DNA of 64,000 nucleotides from Microbacterium paraoxydans (GCF_900105335.1 NZ_LT629770.1:3162001-3226000); one strand, 5' to 3'. Shown: positions 48,301 to 56,654, counted from the first letter of the stretch. Numbers and translations: made by a program. The notes: generated from the sequence alone by a model not told the origin.

Positions 48301-48513
48301 GTCTCGAAGACGCTGGCCAAGAGCGACTACCGCGTCGCGCACCAGCACGCGCTGGACGCCGAGGCGCGGTCGCAGTTCCTGAACCGGGTCGCCGAGGTCG
48401 CCCGCGGCATGTCGGCGGCGAGCTTCACGGCTCAGGTCGAGGCGCACTGCGCGGACACGCAGCGCCGGGTGCATCCCTGCCGGATCCACACCGTGCCGGC
48501 GGTGAGCGCGTGA
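45304..48513 (+). CDS. adnA: Helicase-nuclease subunit AdnA
   Basis: One half of the AdnAB motor-nuclease that resects double-strand breaks in actinobacteria. 1069 residues: UvrD-like motor at the N-terminus and a RecB-type nuclease at the C-terminus. Walker A GAPGTGKT is at 23-30. Motif II reads VVLIDDAQEL (Asp229-Asp230), with Asp in place of the usual catalytic Glu. Nuclease residues are Asp917 (HGYIDRVEAY), Asp952 and Lys954 (VVDLKTGKT). Cysteines that could hold an iron-sulfur cluster are C790 (EECGLNW), C1049 and C1059, one fewer than the usual four. Stop overlaps adnB (GTGA). Confidence 0.93.
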   Translation: MLSDAAQRAVITAPPTASGVVIGAPGTGKTRTLVDRVVQLLEVEGLRPEEVLALTPSRQAATALRDRIGVRIGQATPGPLARSLGSFAFQLVRGAMVREGAEPPALLTGADQDRIIAELLAGDVEDGRISWPPALSEPVRASKGFRSELRAFLAECTELGANPAELRATGDAVWTAAADFVEEYRTVLDALRSAHRDAADLLGEAAGILRTADAATFGALAPLRVVLIDDAQELTRGGIGVVRALLDRGIAVQAFGDPDISSGAFRGASPELFAQLTGALGAVHVLDGAHRQRPLLTALTRTVTQAIGVSGRVEHRRAPAPAAEDDEAEVSTFLAPSPYEEFDRIAGVMRDWHLRAGIPWERMAVIAHDTRQVTALETELAAREIPTRAAGVQRPLGSEGIVRDIVGIVRLALTPDEERTVQAWEEALRTPFGGMDAIALRRLRARLRHLELGQGGSTPARELLRAAMSAPATLTLIDAPESRTAERFAETVAGVACAAAGGETIHDLLWRIWEQARAVDGRRLHVAWREISLLPTGAETARSLDALVALFDAAKRFVERTPNERPEVFVRDILDSEVPEDTLSSPERPGTVTLLTPATALGTEFDAVVVAGVQDGVWPNVRLRGGLLQTWRLADALTAARSGLPAEVPDVLDRRRAALHDELRLFVRAISRARHRLLITAVDDDDLTPSAFFGFLPAPQPSERHPSAEHPLTLRGLVARYRRVLTTAHSEPAQREAAAQLAVLAREGVPGAHPHDWYGVTAPSTAAPLRDLAANGARVSPSAVESYEECGLNWVVSALGGDTVMPPTAGIGTIVHEAMERVPDGDLERMREIVEEHWPELDFETAWIGRKERRRADLFIDRLHSYLGEVRRDGGRILGSEVEFRFAVDVSGETAEPTVHPVGEDRGHRAIVHGYIDRVEAYPPGAGEHGPARGRGWQSMSGGPEGTTVVVDLKTGKTDPESDGGVVDHAQLAAYQIAVQEGLVPGAAPGSLGGARLVIVSKTLAKSDYRVAHQHALDAEARSQFLNRVAEVARGMSAASFTAQVEAHCADTQRRVHPCRIHTVPAVSA

Positions 48514-51500
48514 CCGCAGGAACCCCGGACGCCGTGCTCTCGGCGACCGACATCGCCGCCGCGCTCGGACTCCCGACCCCGACGCCCGCCCAGCAGCAGG
48601 TGATCGAGGCTCCCCTCGAGCCCGCCCTCGTCGTCGCCGGAGCCGGCAGCGGCAAGACGGAGACCATGTCGGCCCGGGTGGTCTGGCTCGTCGCGAACGG
48701 GCTCGTCCGCCGGGACGAAGTCCTCGGACTCACGTTCACCCGCAAGGCGGCGGGGGAGCTGGCGGAGCGCATCGGCGCCCGCCTCGCGGTCGTCGACGAA
48801 TACGGTCGGCGGGGTCTGCTCCCGCATCTCCCGGAGATCGTCGCCGGAGAGGCGCTGCGCCGCGTGGCGGAGGCCGCGCCGGGGCGGCAGCGTGAACTCG
48901 TGCGCGCCCACGTCCTCGATGACCTCGCGCGGCACTACGGCACGGGCGGGCAGTCCGGTGCGGTCCGCACGGCCGAGGACCTCCTCATCCGTCCTCGCGT
49001 ATCGACCTACAACGCCTTCGCGGACGGCATCGTCCGCGAGCACGCCGCGCGCATCGGCCGGGACCCCGATGTGGCGATGCTCAGCCAGGCGGCGTCCTGG
49101 ATGCTGGCGCGCGAGGTCGTGCTCCGCAGCGACCTGCCGGAGCTGGAGGAGGTCGACTACGCCCTGGGAACGGTCATCGACGCCGTGCAGCGGCTCGCCG
49201 GCGAGGCCCTCGATCACCGGGTCGACCTCGCGGAGGCGGAGCGCCTCGCCGCGGCGCAGGCCGCGGCGTTCGAGCCCTACCGCTCCCACGCCGACGTCGA
49301 GAAGGCGGCGGTCAACCTCCGGAGTCTGTCGACCCTGACCCGTCTCGTCCGGGACTACATCGCCGAGAAGGACCGGCGCGGAGTGCTCGACTTCGCCGAC
49401 CAGGTTTCCGGCGCGTTCGACATCGTCGAGTCGGCTCCGGACGTCCGCGCCGAGCTCCGCGAGCAGCACCGGGTCGTGCTGTTGGACGAGTATCAGGACA
49501 CCTCCGTGATCCAGACCCGCTTCCTCGCCGAGTTGTTCCGCGACACGGCCGTGATGGCCGTCGGCGATCCGCATCAGTCGATCTACGGCTGGCGGGGGGC
49601 CAGCGCCGACAACCTCTACGCGTTCCCCCGGTCCTTCTCGAGCACGGGCGACGTGCGCACCTACAGCCTCATGACGAGCTGGCGCAACGATCGGAGCATC
49701 CTCGACATCGCCAACCGCGTCCTCGAGCCGCTGCAACGCCCCGGACTCGACGTCCCGCCGCTGGAGCCGCGGCCGGGCGCGGGGGAGGGCACGGTCGCCG
49801 TGCGCTACCCGTTCACCGTCGACGACGAGGCCGCCGAGGTCGCGGCCTGGTTCGCCGAGCGCCGCGCCGCCCATGACGAGACCTCGACTTCCCCGCACAC
49901 CGGCGCGATCCTGTTCCGGTCCAAGCGCCACATGCAGACCTTCGCCGGCGCGCTCGCCGCGCGGGGGATTCCGCACCGCATCCTCGGACTGGGCGGACTG
50001 CTCGCCACGCCCGAGGTCGTGGACGTGGTCTCGACGCTGCGGGTGGTGCACGATCCGACGGCCGGCTCGGCGCTGATCCGGCTCCTCACCGGCCCCCGCT
50101 TCGGGGTCGGGGTGGCGGACATGGCCGCGCTCTACGAGCTGGGACGGGCGATCGCGGAGCGCGACACCGCCCTCATGCCCCTCCCCGAGGAGGTGCGGGC
50201 GCGGCTGCGCTCGTCCCGTGGCGCCGACGAGGCCGTCTCCATCGTGGACGCGGTCGACATCGTGCGCGCGGTGCGCGACGACTATCGCCTGCTGGAGGGC
50301 ATCACCCCGGAGGGGCGCGCCCGGATCCGGTCCGCGGGGGAGATGCTGGAACGCCTGCGTCGCGCATCGTCCCAGCCCATCCCGGAGCTCATCCGACTCA
50401 TCGAGCTGGAGCTGCGGTTGGACATCGAGCTCGCCGCCAACGAGACCCGAGGACCTGCGCGGGTCGCAGCCACACAGTTGCGGGCGTTCGCCGACGAGGT
50501 GCGGGCGTTCCTCGCCGCCGACGAACGCGGCACCATCGGCAGCCTGCTGGCCTGGCTCGACAAGGCGGAGAGCACCGACGAGCTCATGCCCCGTCCGGAG
50601 CCGCCGGAGGCCGGCGTCGTGCAGCTGCTCACGATCCACGGATCGAAGGGCCTGGAGTGGGATGCCGTCGCCGTCGTGCGCCTCGTCGTCGACGAGCTGC
50701 CGGGGCGGGTGTCCGACACCTCCGGGTGGTTCGGGTTCGGCGTGGTGCCCTTCGCGCTGCGCGGAGACCGCGACGCGCTTCCGCGCTTCGTCTGGGATCC
50801 GGAGGAGGCGATGGAGGGCGAGACCGACCCCGGCAAGCGGCAGAAGCTCGCCCAGGCGTCGCTGTCGGGCGGCGCGACGAAGGCGAACCCGCACGGCGGC
50901 GCGCTCAAGCGGTTCAAGGACGCCTACCGGGAGTACCAGCGGCAGGAGGAGCGCCGTCTCGCCTACGTGGCGATCACCCGAGCGAAGAGCGACCTGCTGC
51001 TCAGCGGGGCGCACTGGGCGGGTCAGAAGGCACCACGCACCCCGAGTCCGTACCTGCTGGAGGCCATCGACGTCCTCGGGCTCGACGAGATCCCGCCGGT
51101 CGATCCGGACGAGAACCCGTACGACGGCCCCGGGGCCACGCTGCACTGGCCGCTCGATCCGCTCGGAGGACGGCGCGGGGTGGTCGGTGCCGCGGCCGCA
51201 GTCGTCGAAGAGGCCCTCCAGGACGACGCCGTCGTGCCGACGGAGGAACTGCGTCGGCTGCTGGACGAGCGCGCGGCCCGCCAACGCGGAACGGACGCGC
51301 AAGCCCCGACCCGGGTTCCCGCGTCGCGGTTCAAGGACTACGTCACCGACTACACCGGCACCCTGTCCTCGCTCGTGCGTCCGATGCCGGAGCGTCCGTA
51401 CCGTCAGACCCGTCTGGGGACCCTGTTCCACGCGTGGGTCGAGCAGCGCTCCGAACTCGTCGGTGTGGGAACCCGGGTCGACGAGGCGCTCTGGGAGATC

Positions 51501-51992
51501 GACGAGGACGAGCCCGAGGGCGACAGCACCCCGGGCGCTTCCGCATCCGGGGCTGCGGCGGACGCCGCCGACCTCGCTGCGCTGCAGGAGACATTCGAGC
51601 GGAGCGAGTGGGGACCGTTGCAGCCGCTCGCCGTGGAGATCGAGATCGACTTCGCGCTGGGAGCCGGCCTTCCGGGGCTGCACTCAGGCGCGGACGCGCA
51701 CATCGTCATCTGCAAGCTCGACGCGGTGTACCGACGCGCCGACCGCGGCGGACGGATCGAGATCGTGGACTGGAAGACCGGGCGGGCGCCACGGACGCCA
51801 CAGGAACGCGAGGAGCGGATGCTGCAGCTCGCCCTCTATCGGCTCGCGTACCATCGGCGCTTCGGCGTCCCGCTGGAGGAGATCGACGTGGCGCTGTACT
51901 ACGTGGCCGATGACCTCGTCATCCGCGGGGATCGCGTCTACTCCGAGGAGGAGCTCTTCCAGCGCTGGAGCGCCGCCCGCGCCGCGCGCTGA
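48510..51992 (+). CDS. adnB: Helicase-nuclease subunit AdnB
   Basis: Second half of AdnAB, 1160 residues, translationally coupled to adnA. Walker A GAGSGKT (44-50), LTFTRKAAGELAERIG, canonical motif II DEYQD (326-330), GDPHQSIYGWRGA, then LLTIHGSKGLEWDAV and YVAITRAKSDLLLSG. The nuclease has Asp1071 (CKLDAVYRRA), Asp1087 and Lys1089 (IVDWKTGRAP) followed by QLALYRLAY. Unlike AdnA, its motor residues are intact, so it should be the main translocase. GTG start at 48510. The last 55 nt are overlapped by the convergent phosphotransferase-like gene. Confidence 0.95.
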   Translation: MTAGTPDAVLSATDIAAALGLPTPTPAQQQVIEAPLEPALVVAGAGSGKTETMSARVVWLVANGLVRRDEVLGLTFTRKAAGELAERIGARLAVVDEYGRRGLLPHLPEIVAGEALRRVAEAAPGRQRELVRAHVLDDLARHYGTGGQSGAVRTAEDLLIRPRVSTYNAFADGIVREHAARIGRDPDVAMLSQAASWMLAREVVLRSDLPELEEVDYALGTVIDAVQRLAGEALDHRVDLAEAERLAAAQAAAFEPYRSHADVEKAAVNLRSLSTLTRLVRDYIAEKDRRGVLDFADQVSGAFDIVESAPDVRAELREQHRVVLLDEYQDTSVIQTRFLAELFRDTAVMAVGDPHQSIYGWRGASADNLYAFPRSFSSTGDVRTYSLMTSWRNDRSILDIANRVLEPLQRPGLDVPPLEPRPGAGEGTVAVRYPFTVDDEAAEVAAWFAERRAAHDETSTSPHTGAILFRSKRHMQTFAGALAARGIPHRILGLGGLLATPEVVDVVSTLRVVHDPTAGSALIRLLTGPRFGVGVADMAALYELGRAIAERDTALMPLPEEVRARLRSSRGADEAVSIVDAVDIVRAVRDDYRLLEGITPEGRARIRSAGEMLERLRRASSQPIPELIRLIELELRLDIELAANETRGPARVAATQLRAFADEVRAFLAADERGTIGSLLAWLDKAESTDELMPRPEPPEAGVVQLLTIHGSKGLEWDAVAVVRLVVDELPGRVSDTSGWFGFGVVPFALRGDRDALPRFVWDPEEAMEGETDPGKRQKLAQASLSGGATKANPHGGALKRFKDAYREYQRQEERRLAYVAITRAKSDLLLSGAHWAGQKAPRTPSPYLLEAIDVLGLDEIPPVDPDENPYDGPGATLHWPLDPLGGRRGVVGAAAAVVEEALQDDAVVPTEELRRLLDERAARQRGTDAQAPTRVPASRFKDYVTDYTGTLSSLVRPMPERPYRQTRLGTLFHAWVEQRSELVGVGTRVDEALWEIDEDEPEGDSTPGASASGAAADAADLAALQETFERSEWGPLQPLAVEIEIDFALGAGLPGLHSGADAHIVICKLDAVYRRADRGGRIEIVDWKTGRAPRTPQEREERMLQLALYRLAYHRRFGVPLEEIDVALYYVADDLVIRGDRVYSEEELFQRWSAARAAR

Positions 51993-53287
51993 GCCTCTTC
52001 GGAGTCGTCGTCGTCCGCGGCCGGGGACGAGGCGAAGGCGGAGGACTCGCTTCGTCCGCCCCCTCGCGTCTCGGCGAACGCGTGTGCGACGCCGGAGAGG
52101 TCCTCGGTCTCGATGCTCGCCACCGCGGCGCGGTGCTCCGCGTCGGGTTGCGACGGTGCACCCCCAGGCACATCCAGGTCGGCCGACACGTCGGCTGGCG
52201 CGTCGTGGTCCGCGTCGTCCGCCTCCGCCGCCCAGAGCTCTTCGGGGTTGTAGGCGTCGGTCTGCATCGAGGTGTCCACCTCCGGAGCGGCCGCCACCGG
52301 CACGCGGTCGAGCGCGTCCATCGCGGAGTCGACGTCCGAGCGACGATCGCCGGGCACGCCGAGGTCGTCATGGCGCAGGCCGTCGGCCAGAGCCTCGAGC
52401 AGAGCCGCGGCATCCTCCACGATGTCCTCGCGCCGCAAGGCGTCGCCGTGGACGAGCCAGCGCGCGAACTCCAGTTCGGCGAGCAGGCGCGCGCGAACCT
52501 CGAGCCCGGCGTCGGGAGTGCGGTCCATGGTGCGGGCGTAGGCGCCGTGCACGTCGGCCGCCGCGTCGGGAGCCGCGGACAGCCAGGAGAGATCGAGTGC
52601 CGGATCGCCGACCGCGAGACCGTGCCAGCCGATCACGCCGGTGACCTCGGGGCCGCGCTCGGGGTGGTCGTCGAAGAGGAAGGACGTCGCCTGCGCGCCG
52701 CCGAGGACGACCGTCGACTCGAAGCGCCAGAGGTCGTCGTCGGCGACGGCATCCCGCCACCTCACCGTGAGGCGGGCGGGGACGCGTCCGGTGGCGGCCG
52801 CGGTGTCGACGAGCCGCTCCAGTTCGGCGCGGCTCTCCTCGGCGCTGCGCATCACGAGTCCGGCGCCGCGGACGACCGACGTCGGCAGCCCGTGCACGGC
52901 GGCGATCGCGGCTCCCATGGATTCCGCCGCGCCGCGTCCGGCCGGCACCATCGACGCCTCGATCTGGAAGCCGGGGAGCAGCTCGGTCACGAGCGCGCGC
53001 CCTTCGCCCACCCTGGTCTCGCCGATGTAGCCGGGGGCGCGGAACGGCAGCATGGCACGCGCGCCGTCGGTGAGGGCGCGCAGCGCCAGGGCCTCTGCCG
53101 CCAGCTCCCGCGCCGCGTCGTCGTCGTCCGCCACGCGGATCGCGAGTTCCCGGCCGTCGGCGAGGGAGGCGACGGCGGAGTCGAAGCGCCCGTCGCCGTC
53201 CGCGGTGAGCGCCCGGGTGCCCGTGACCTCCGCGCCGGGAAGTGCGGCCGTCACCGCCGCGGCTAGAGTGAATGGAGAGCGTCCCAT
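51938..53287 (-). CDS. APH-fold phosphotransferase homologue lacking catalytic residues, with acidic tail
   Basis: 449 residues. Residues 1-300 have the aminoglycoside phosphotransferase fold: N-lobe, TELLPGFQIEASM hinge, and C-lobe with GLAVGDPALDLSWL. The catalytic loop, normally HGDxxxxN, reads LGGAQATSF (195-203), and the metal-binding Asp of the IDW motif is Gly (VIGWHG, 218-223). Both catalytic aspartates are thus gone, suggesting a pseudokinase. Residues from about 310 form a long acidic, Ala-rich tail (AADDADHDAPADVSADLDVP) ending QRWKSSSSE. ATG at 53287 has TACCCT 6 nt upstream. Its 3' end lies antisense to adnB. Confidence 0.8.
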   Translation of the reverse strand: MGRSPFTLAAAVTAALPGAEVTGTRALTADGDGRFDSAVASLADGRELAIRVADDDDAARELAAEALALRALTDGARAMLPFRAPGYIGETRVGEGRALVTELLPGFQIEASMVPAGRGAAESMGAAIAAVHGLPTSVVRGAGLVMRSAEESRAELERLVDTAAATGRVPARLTVRWRDAVADDDLWRFESTVVLGGAQATSFLFDDHPERGPEVTGVIGWHGLAVGDPALDLSWLSAAPDAAADVHGAYARTMDRTPDAGLEVRARLLAELEFARWLVHGDALRREDIVEDAAALLEALADGLRHDDLGVPGDRRSDVDSAMDALDRVPVAAAPEVDTSMQTDAYNPEELWAAEADDADHDAPADVSADLDVPGGAPSQPDAEHRAAVASIETEDLSGVAHAFAETRGGGRSESSAFASSPAADDDDSEEAQRAARAALQRWKSSSSE

Positions 53288-53293
53288 GCCCCC

Positions 53294-53299
53294 AGGGTA
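53294..53299 (-). promoter_or_regulatory. Leaderless -10 element for the APH-fold gene
   Basis: Minus-strand TACCCT ends 6 nt before the ATG at 53287. Confidence 0.55.
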
Positions 53300-53351
53300 G
53301 GTCGGCTCAGGGGCGGTCCCGCCTCCGCCACGCCCGTGAAAGGGGGAGTCG

Positions 53352-54233
53352 ATGAGCATTCCGCGCCCGTTCTTCGACCGCGCCGCCGAACTCCGCGAGG
53401 AGGAGGGCGTGCTCGAGCGTCTGCGCGACGACGCGGGCTCGCGCGTCGTCGTCGTCCGGGAGGGACGTGTGCGTGTGGCGGCCTCCGCGCTGCTGCGCGT
53501 CTCCGCGGACGAGGTCGCGGACGGGACATGGGCGCTGCTCGGCCGGGATGCCGACGGCACGGCGCTCCTGCTCGCCGCGCTGCCGCCGGAGACCGAAGCC
53601 CTCGACACCGCGCCCGACGAGATCTGGCTCGGGCTCCGCGACCTCGGCGGGCGCCTGGACGCGGCGGAGTCCGAGGTCCTGGTCGCTGCCGTCGCCCTGG
53701 CCGGCTGGCTCCGCGACGCCCCGTTCTGCCCCACCTGCGGCGGAGGGACGGAGCTGCGCAACGCGGGCTGGTCTCGGCGGTGCCTGGTGTGCGGGCGCGA
53801 GCACTTCCCGCGGACCGATCCTGCCGTGATCGTCGCCGTCGAGAGCGCGGACGGCGAGCGGCTGCTGCTCGGCGCCAACGCCAACTGGGGCGGACGCATG
53901 TACTCCTGCTTCGCGGGTTTCACCGAGGCGGGCGAGTCCCTCGAAGCCACCGTGCACCGGGAGATCGAGGAGGAGTCCGGCGTGCGGCTGTCGGCCCTCC
54001 GCTATGTCTCCTCGCAGCCGTGGCCGTTCCCGCGGTCGCTCATGGTCGGCTTCCGTGCCGTCGTGGAGGACGAATCGGCGGCCAGGGCCGACGGTGAGGA
54101 GATCATCGACGTGCGCTGGTTCACACGGGCGGAGATCGGTTCCGCGCTCGCCGGGGACGGCCCCGTCGGGCTGCCGGGGCCCGCGTCGATCGCGCGCGCT
54201 CTCATCGTCGACTGGTTCGAGGATCGCCCGTGA
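53352..54233 (+). CDS. nudC: NAD+ diphosphatase / NAD-cap hydrolase (Nudix)
   Basis: Hydrolyses NAD(H) to NMN(H) and AMP; homologues also remove NAD caps from RNA. 293 residues with zinc ligands C126, C129, C144 and C147, the intact Nudix box from G189 to V211 (GFTEAGES with REIEEESG), and the diagnostic SQPWPFP (221-227). ATG follows AAAGGGGGAG. The stop overlaps uvrD2 by GTGA, a linkage also present in mycobacteria (Rv3199c-Rv3198c, from memory). Confidence 0.95.
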   Translation: MSIPRPFFDRAAELREEEGVLERLRDDAGSRVVVVREGRVRVAASALLRVSADEVADGTWALLGRDADGTALLLAALPPETEALDTAPDEIWLGLRDLGGRLDAAESEVLVAAVALAGWLRDAPFCPTCGGGTELRNAGWSRRCLVCGREHFPRTDPAVIVAVESADGERLLLGANANWGGRMYSCFAGFTEAGESLEATVHREIEEESGVRLSALRYVSSQPWPFPRSLMVGFRAVVEDESAARADGEEIIDVRWFTRAEIGSALAGDGPVGLPGPASIARALIVDWFEDRP

Positions 54234-55951
54234 GCGCACTCGATGCCCTCGACGAGCGGCAGCGAGCGGCCGCATCGGTGCTGCGAGGACCGGTGGCGGT
54301 GCTCGCGGGGGCCGGTACGGGCAAGACCAGGGTCATCACCCACCGCATCGCGCACGGGGTGGACACCGGTGCCTATTCTCCGTCGCGCGTGATGGCGGTG
54401 ACCTTCACCGCGAAGGCCGCCGGCGAGCTCCGCGGTCGCCTCCGTGCCCTGGGGATCGAGGGTGTCGCCGCTCGCACCTTCCATGCCGCCGCTCTCGCGC
54501 AGCTCAACTTCTTCTGGCCCACGTTGGCGGGGGCTCCCGCGCCGTCGATCATCGACAACAAGGTGCGCATGCTCGGCCAGGCCGCCGACGCCATCCGCCT
54601 GCGTCCTCGAACGGCGACCCTGCGTGACATCGCGTCGGAGATCGAGTGGCGGAAGGTGTCGATGATCTCGATCGACCGGTACGCCGAGCTCGGACGCCCG
54701 GTCAGCGGGGTCGACCCCACGCAGCTCGTGGAGTTGATGCGCGGCTACGAGGCGCTCAAGGACGAGCGTCACCAACTGGACTTCGAGGACGTGCTGCTCG
54801 CGTGCGCGGGGATGCTGGAGACCGAGCCGCGCGTCGCAGCCGCCGTCCACGAGCAGTACCGGCACTTCACGGTCGACGAGTTCCAAGACGTGTCGCCGCT
54901 GCAGAACCGGCTTCTGGAGCTGTGGCTGGGGGATCGTCACGACATCTGTGTCGTCGGTGATGCCAGCCAGACGATCTACTCCTTCGCCGGAGCCGACCAG
55001 CGGTTCCTGCTCGAGTTCGAACGGCGGCATCCGGACGCGACCGTCGTACGACTGGAGACCAACTATCGGTCGCAGGCTCCCATCCTGACGGCGGCCAACG
55101 CGCTGATGCGCGGTCGCCCCGGGGCGCTGGAGCTGATCCCTGCCCGGGAGCAGTTCACCGCCGAGCCGCCGACGATCACGGCCTACGACTCGGAGGCCGA
55201 GGAGGCCGCAGGCATCGCGGCCGGCGTCGCCGCCCGCATCGCCGACGGCGCCTCGCCGGCCGAGATCGCCGTGCTGTACCGGGCCCACGCGCAGTCCGCG
55301 GTGCTGCAGCAGGCGCTCGCCGCCGAGGGGATCGCCACCTCGGTGCTCGGCGGCACGCGGTTCTTCGCCATGCCGGAGGTGCGTCAGGCGATCCTCGCGC
55401 TCCGAGCTGCCGCCGTCGCGCCGACCGAGCACGGATTCCTGCCCGGGGTACGGCGCGTGCTTCGGGAGCTGGGGCTGACCGAGGAGCCGCCGACGGCCGG
55501 GGGAGCGCAGCGCGACGGCTGGGAAGCGCGTCGCGCCATCCTGCGCCTTGCCGAGGAAGCGAGTCCGGAGACGACGCTCCGGTCGTTCAGCGACGAGCTC
55601 ATGGCCCGTGCCAAGGATCAGCACGAGCCGACCATGCGGACGGTGACCCTCTCGACCCTGCATGCGGCGAAGGGCCTCGAGTGGCCGCACGTCTATCTCG
55701 CCGGGTGGGCGGAGGGGTCTCTCCCCATCTCGTACGCGACGACGTTCGAGGCCGTCGATGAGGAGCGACGCCTCGCGTATGTCGGGATCACGCGGGCTGC
55801 GCGCACGCTGGAGCTCTCGTGGGCGCGGTCGGCAGGGCGCGGCGAACGGGCGCCGTCCCGGTTCCTGGCGGAGATGGGGACGACGGGTCGCGGCACAGGC
55901 ATTCTGCGCGAAACCGCACCGAACGCCACACGATCGCGCCGTCCGCGCTGA
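54230..55951 (+). CDS. UvrD2-like superfamily 1 DNA helicase, short form
   Basis: 3'-5' DNA helicase of 573 residues. Walker A GAGTGKT (27-33), FTAKAAGELRGRL, motif II DEFQD in FTVDEFQDVSPLQ, GDASQTIYSFAGA, LETNYRS, STLHAAKGLEWPHVYLAG and YVGITRAARTL. It ends soon after motif VI with ETAPNATRSRRPR; the tetracysteine and HRDC domains that follow in mycobacterial UvrD2 (about 700 residues) are absent. Coupled to nudC by GTGA. Its last 164 nt are also coding on the other strand for the TOMM-like gene. Confidence 0.9.
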   Translation: MSALDALDERQRAAASVLRGPVAVLAGAGTGKTRVITHRIAHGVDTGAYSPSRVMAVTFTAKAAGELRGRLRALGIEGVAARTFHAAALAQLNFFWPTLAGAPAPSIIDNKVRMLGQAADAIRLRPRTATLRDIASEIEWRKVSMISIDRYAELGRPVSGVDPTQLVELMRGYEALKDERHQLDFEDVLLACAGMLETEPRVAAAVHEQYRHFTVDEFQDVSPLQNRLLELWLGDRHDICVVGDASQTIYSFAGADQRFLLEFERRHPDATVVRLETNYRSQAPILTAANALMRGRPGALELIPAREQFTAEPPTITAYDSEAEEAAGIAAGVAARIADGASPAEIAVLYRAHAQSAVLQQALAAEGIATSVLGGTRFFAMPEVRQAILALRAAAVAPTEHGFLPGVRRVLRELGLTEEPPTAGGAQRDGWEARRAILRLAEEASPETTLRSFSDELMARAKDQHEPTMRTVTLSTLHAAKGLEWPHVYLAGWAEGSLPISYATTFEAVDEERRLAYVGITRAARTLELSWARSAGRGERAPSRFLAEMGTTGRGTGILRETAPNATRSRRPR

Positions 55952-56654
55952 TCCTGGCGATGCGCGCCGGATCGGCCGCGGCCAGGAGGTGCGCCGCGAC
56001 GGCGCCGGCCGACGCCACCCTGGCGAGCGTGATGCGCCCGGGGTCGCGGCCCACGAGCTGAGCATGGATCAGCGGCCACGCAGGGTCGCGCGCCGTGTCC
56101 TCGGCATCCCGGCAGCTCAGACACGGGGTGAGCCCGGGCGAGACGAGCGGTCCCACCGTGATGCGCGCCGGCTCGATGGCGATCGGCAGATGCGAACGGT
56201 CGGTCCGGAGGAACGGCGCGAACTGCACGGCCGCGGCCGCGCCGGGGACGAGGAGGACGGCGACCGTGGCCGAGGCCGGTGCCTCGTCCGATGCGAGCGG
56301 GACCCCCTCGTCGGCCAGCGTCTCGCACAGCCGCCCCTCGGCGCGGGTGTCGGTGAGCCCGAGCGCGGAGACCCGGGCGGCGCGCGGGCGGACGGGCTCG
56401 TCCTGCAAGGCCGGTTCGAGGACGGCCAGCAGTCGGCGGGCGTCCTCCCGCGGTGCGCCCGCGCGATGGGCGACGACGTCGAAGGCGCTGCGTCGGAATC
56501 CTCGACGCATGCGGCTGAGGAGCCGTTCGACCCACGGCGCGGACGCGGGGATGCGGATGGCGGGGTCGTCGCCCACCTGGAGGGTCGTTCCGTCTCGCCA
56601 GAGCAGCGGCAGCGCGGGGTCGAGACGGGTCAGGGTCGTCGGGGTGAGCGGCAC
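55788..56654 (-). CDS. Orphan TOMM/ThiF-like protein (cyclodehydratase E1-like fragment)
   Basis: 288 residues. An N-terminal wHTH-like segment (about 35-85, WVERLLSRMRRGFRRSAFD) resembles the leader-peptide recognition region of TOMM cyclodehydratases. The core has IAIEPARITVGPLVSPGLTPC and the paired cysteines C178/C181 and C252/C254 that fit a zinc tetrathiolate site of the E1/ThiF superfamily. The nucleotide-binding GxGxxG and the catalytic half are not evident, so activity is doubtful. No precursor peptide, YcaO or dehydrogenase gene is nearby. GTG start with CAGAAT 6 nt upstream. Overlaps uvrD2 tail-to-tail by 164 nt. Confidence 0.7.
   Translation of the reverse strand: MPLTPTTLTRLDPALPLLWRDGTTLQVGDDPAIRIPASAPWVERLLSRMRRGFRRSAFDVVAHRAGAPREDARRLLAVLEPALQDEPVRPRAARVSALGLTDTRAEGRLCETLADEGVPLASDEAPASATVAVLLVPGAAAAVQFAPFLRTDRSHLPIAIEPARITVGPLVSPGLTPCLSCRDAEDTARDPAWPLIHAQLVGRDPGRITLARVASAGAVAAHLLAAADPARIARISADGAIVWRSVRFRAECLCRDPSSPSPPGTGTAPVRRALPTAPTRAPACAQPA

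Noticed and set aside
48432..51683. A 1083-codon open frame antisense to adnB
   Set aside because: No domain pattern, while adnB has all helicase and nuclease motifs.
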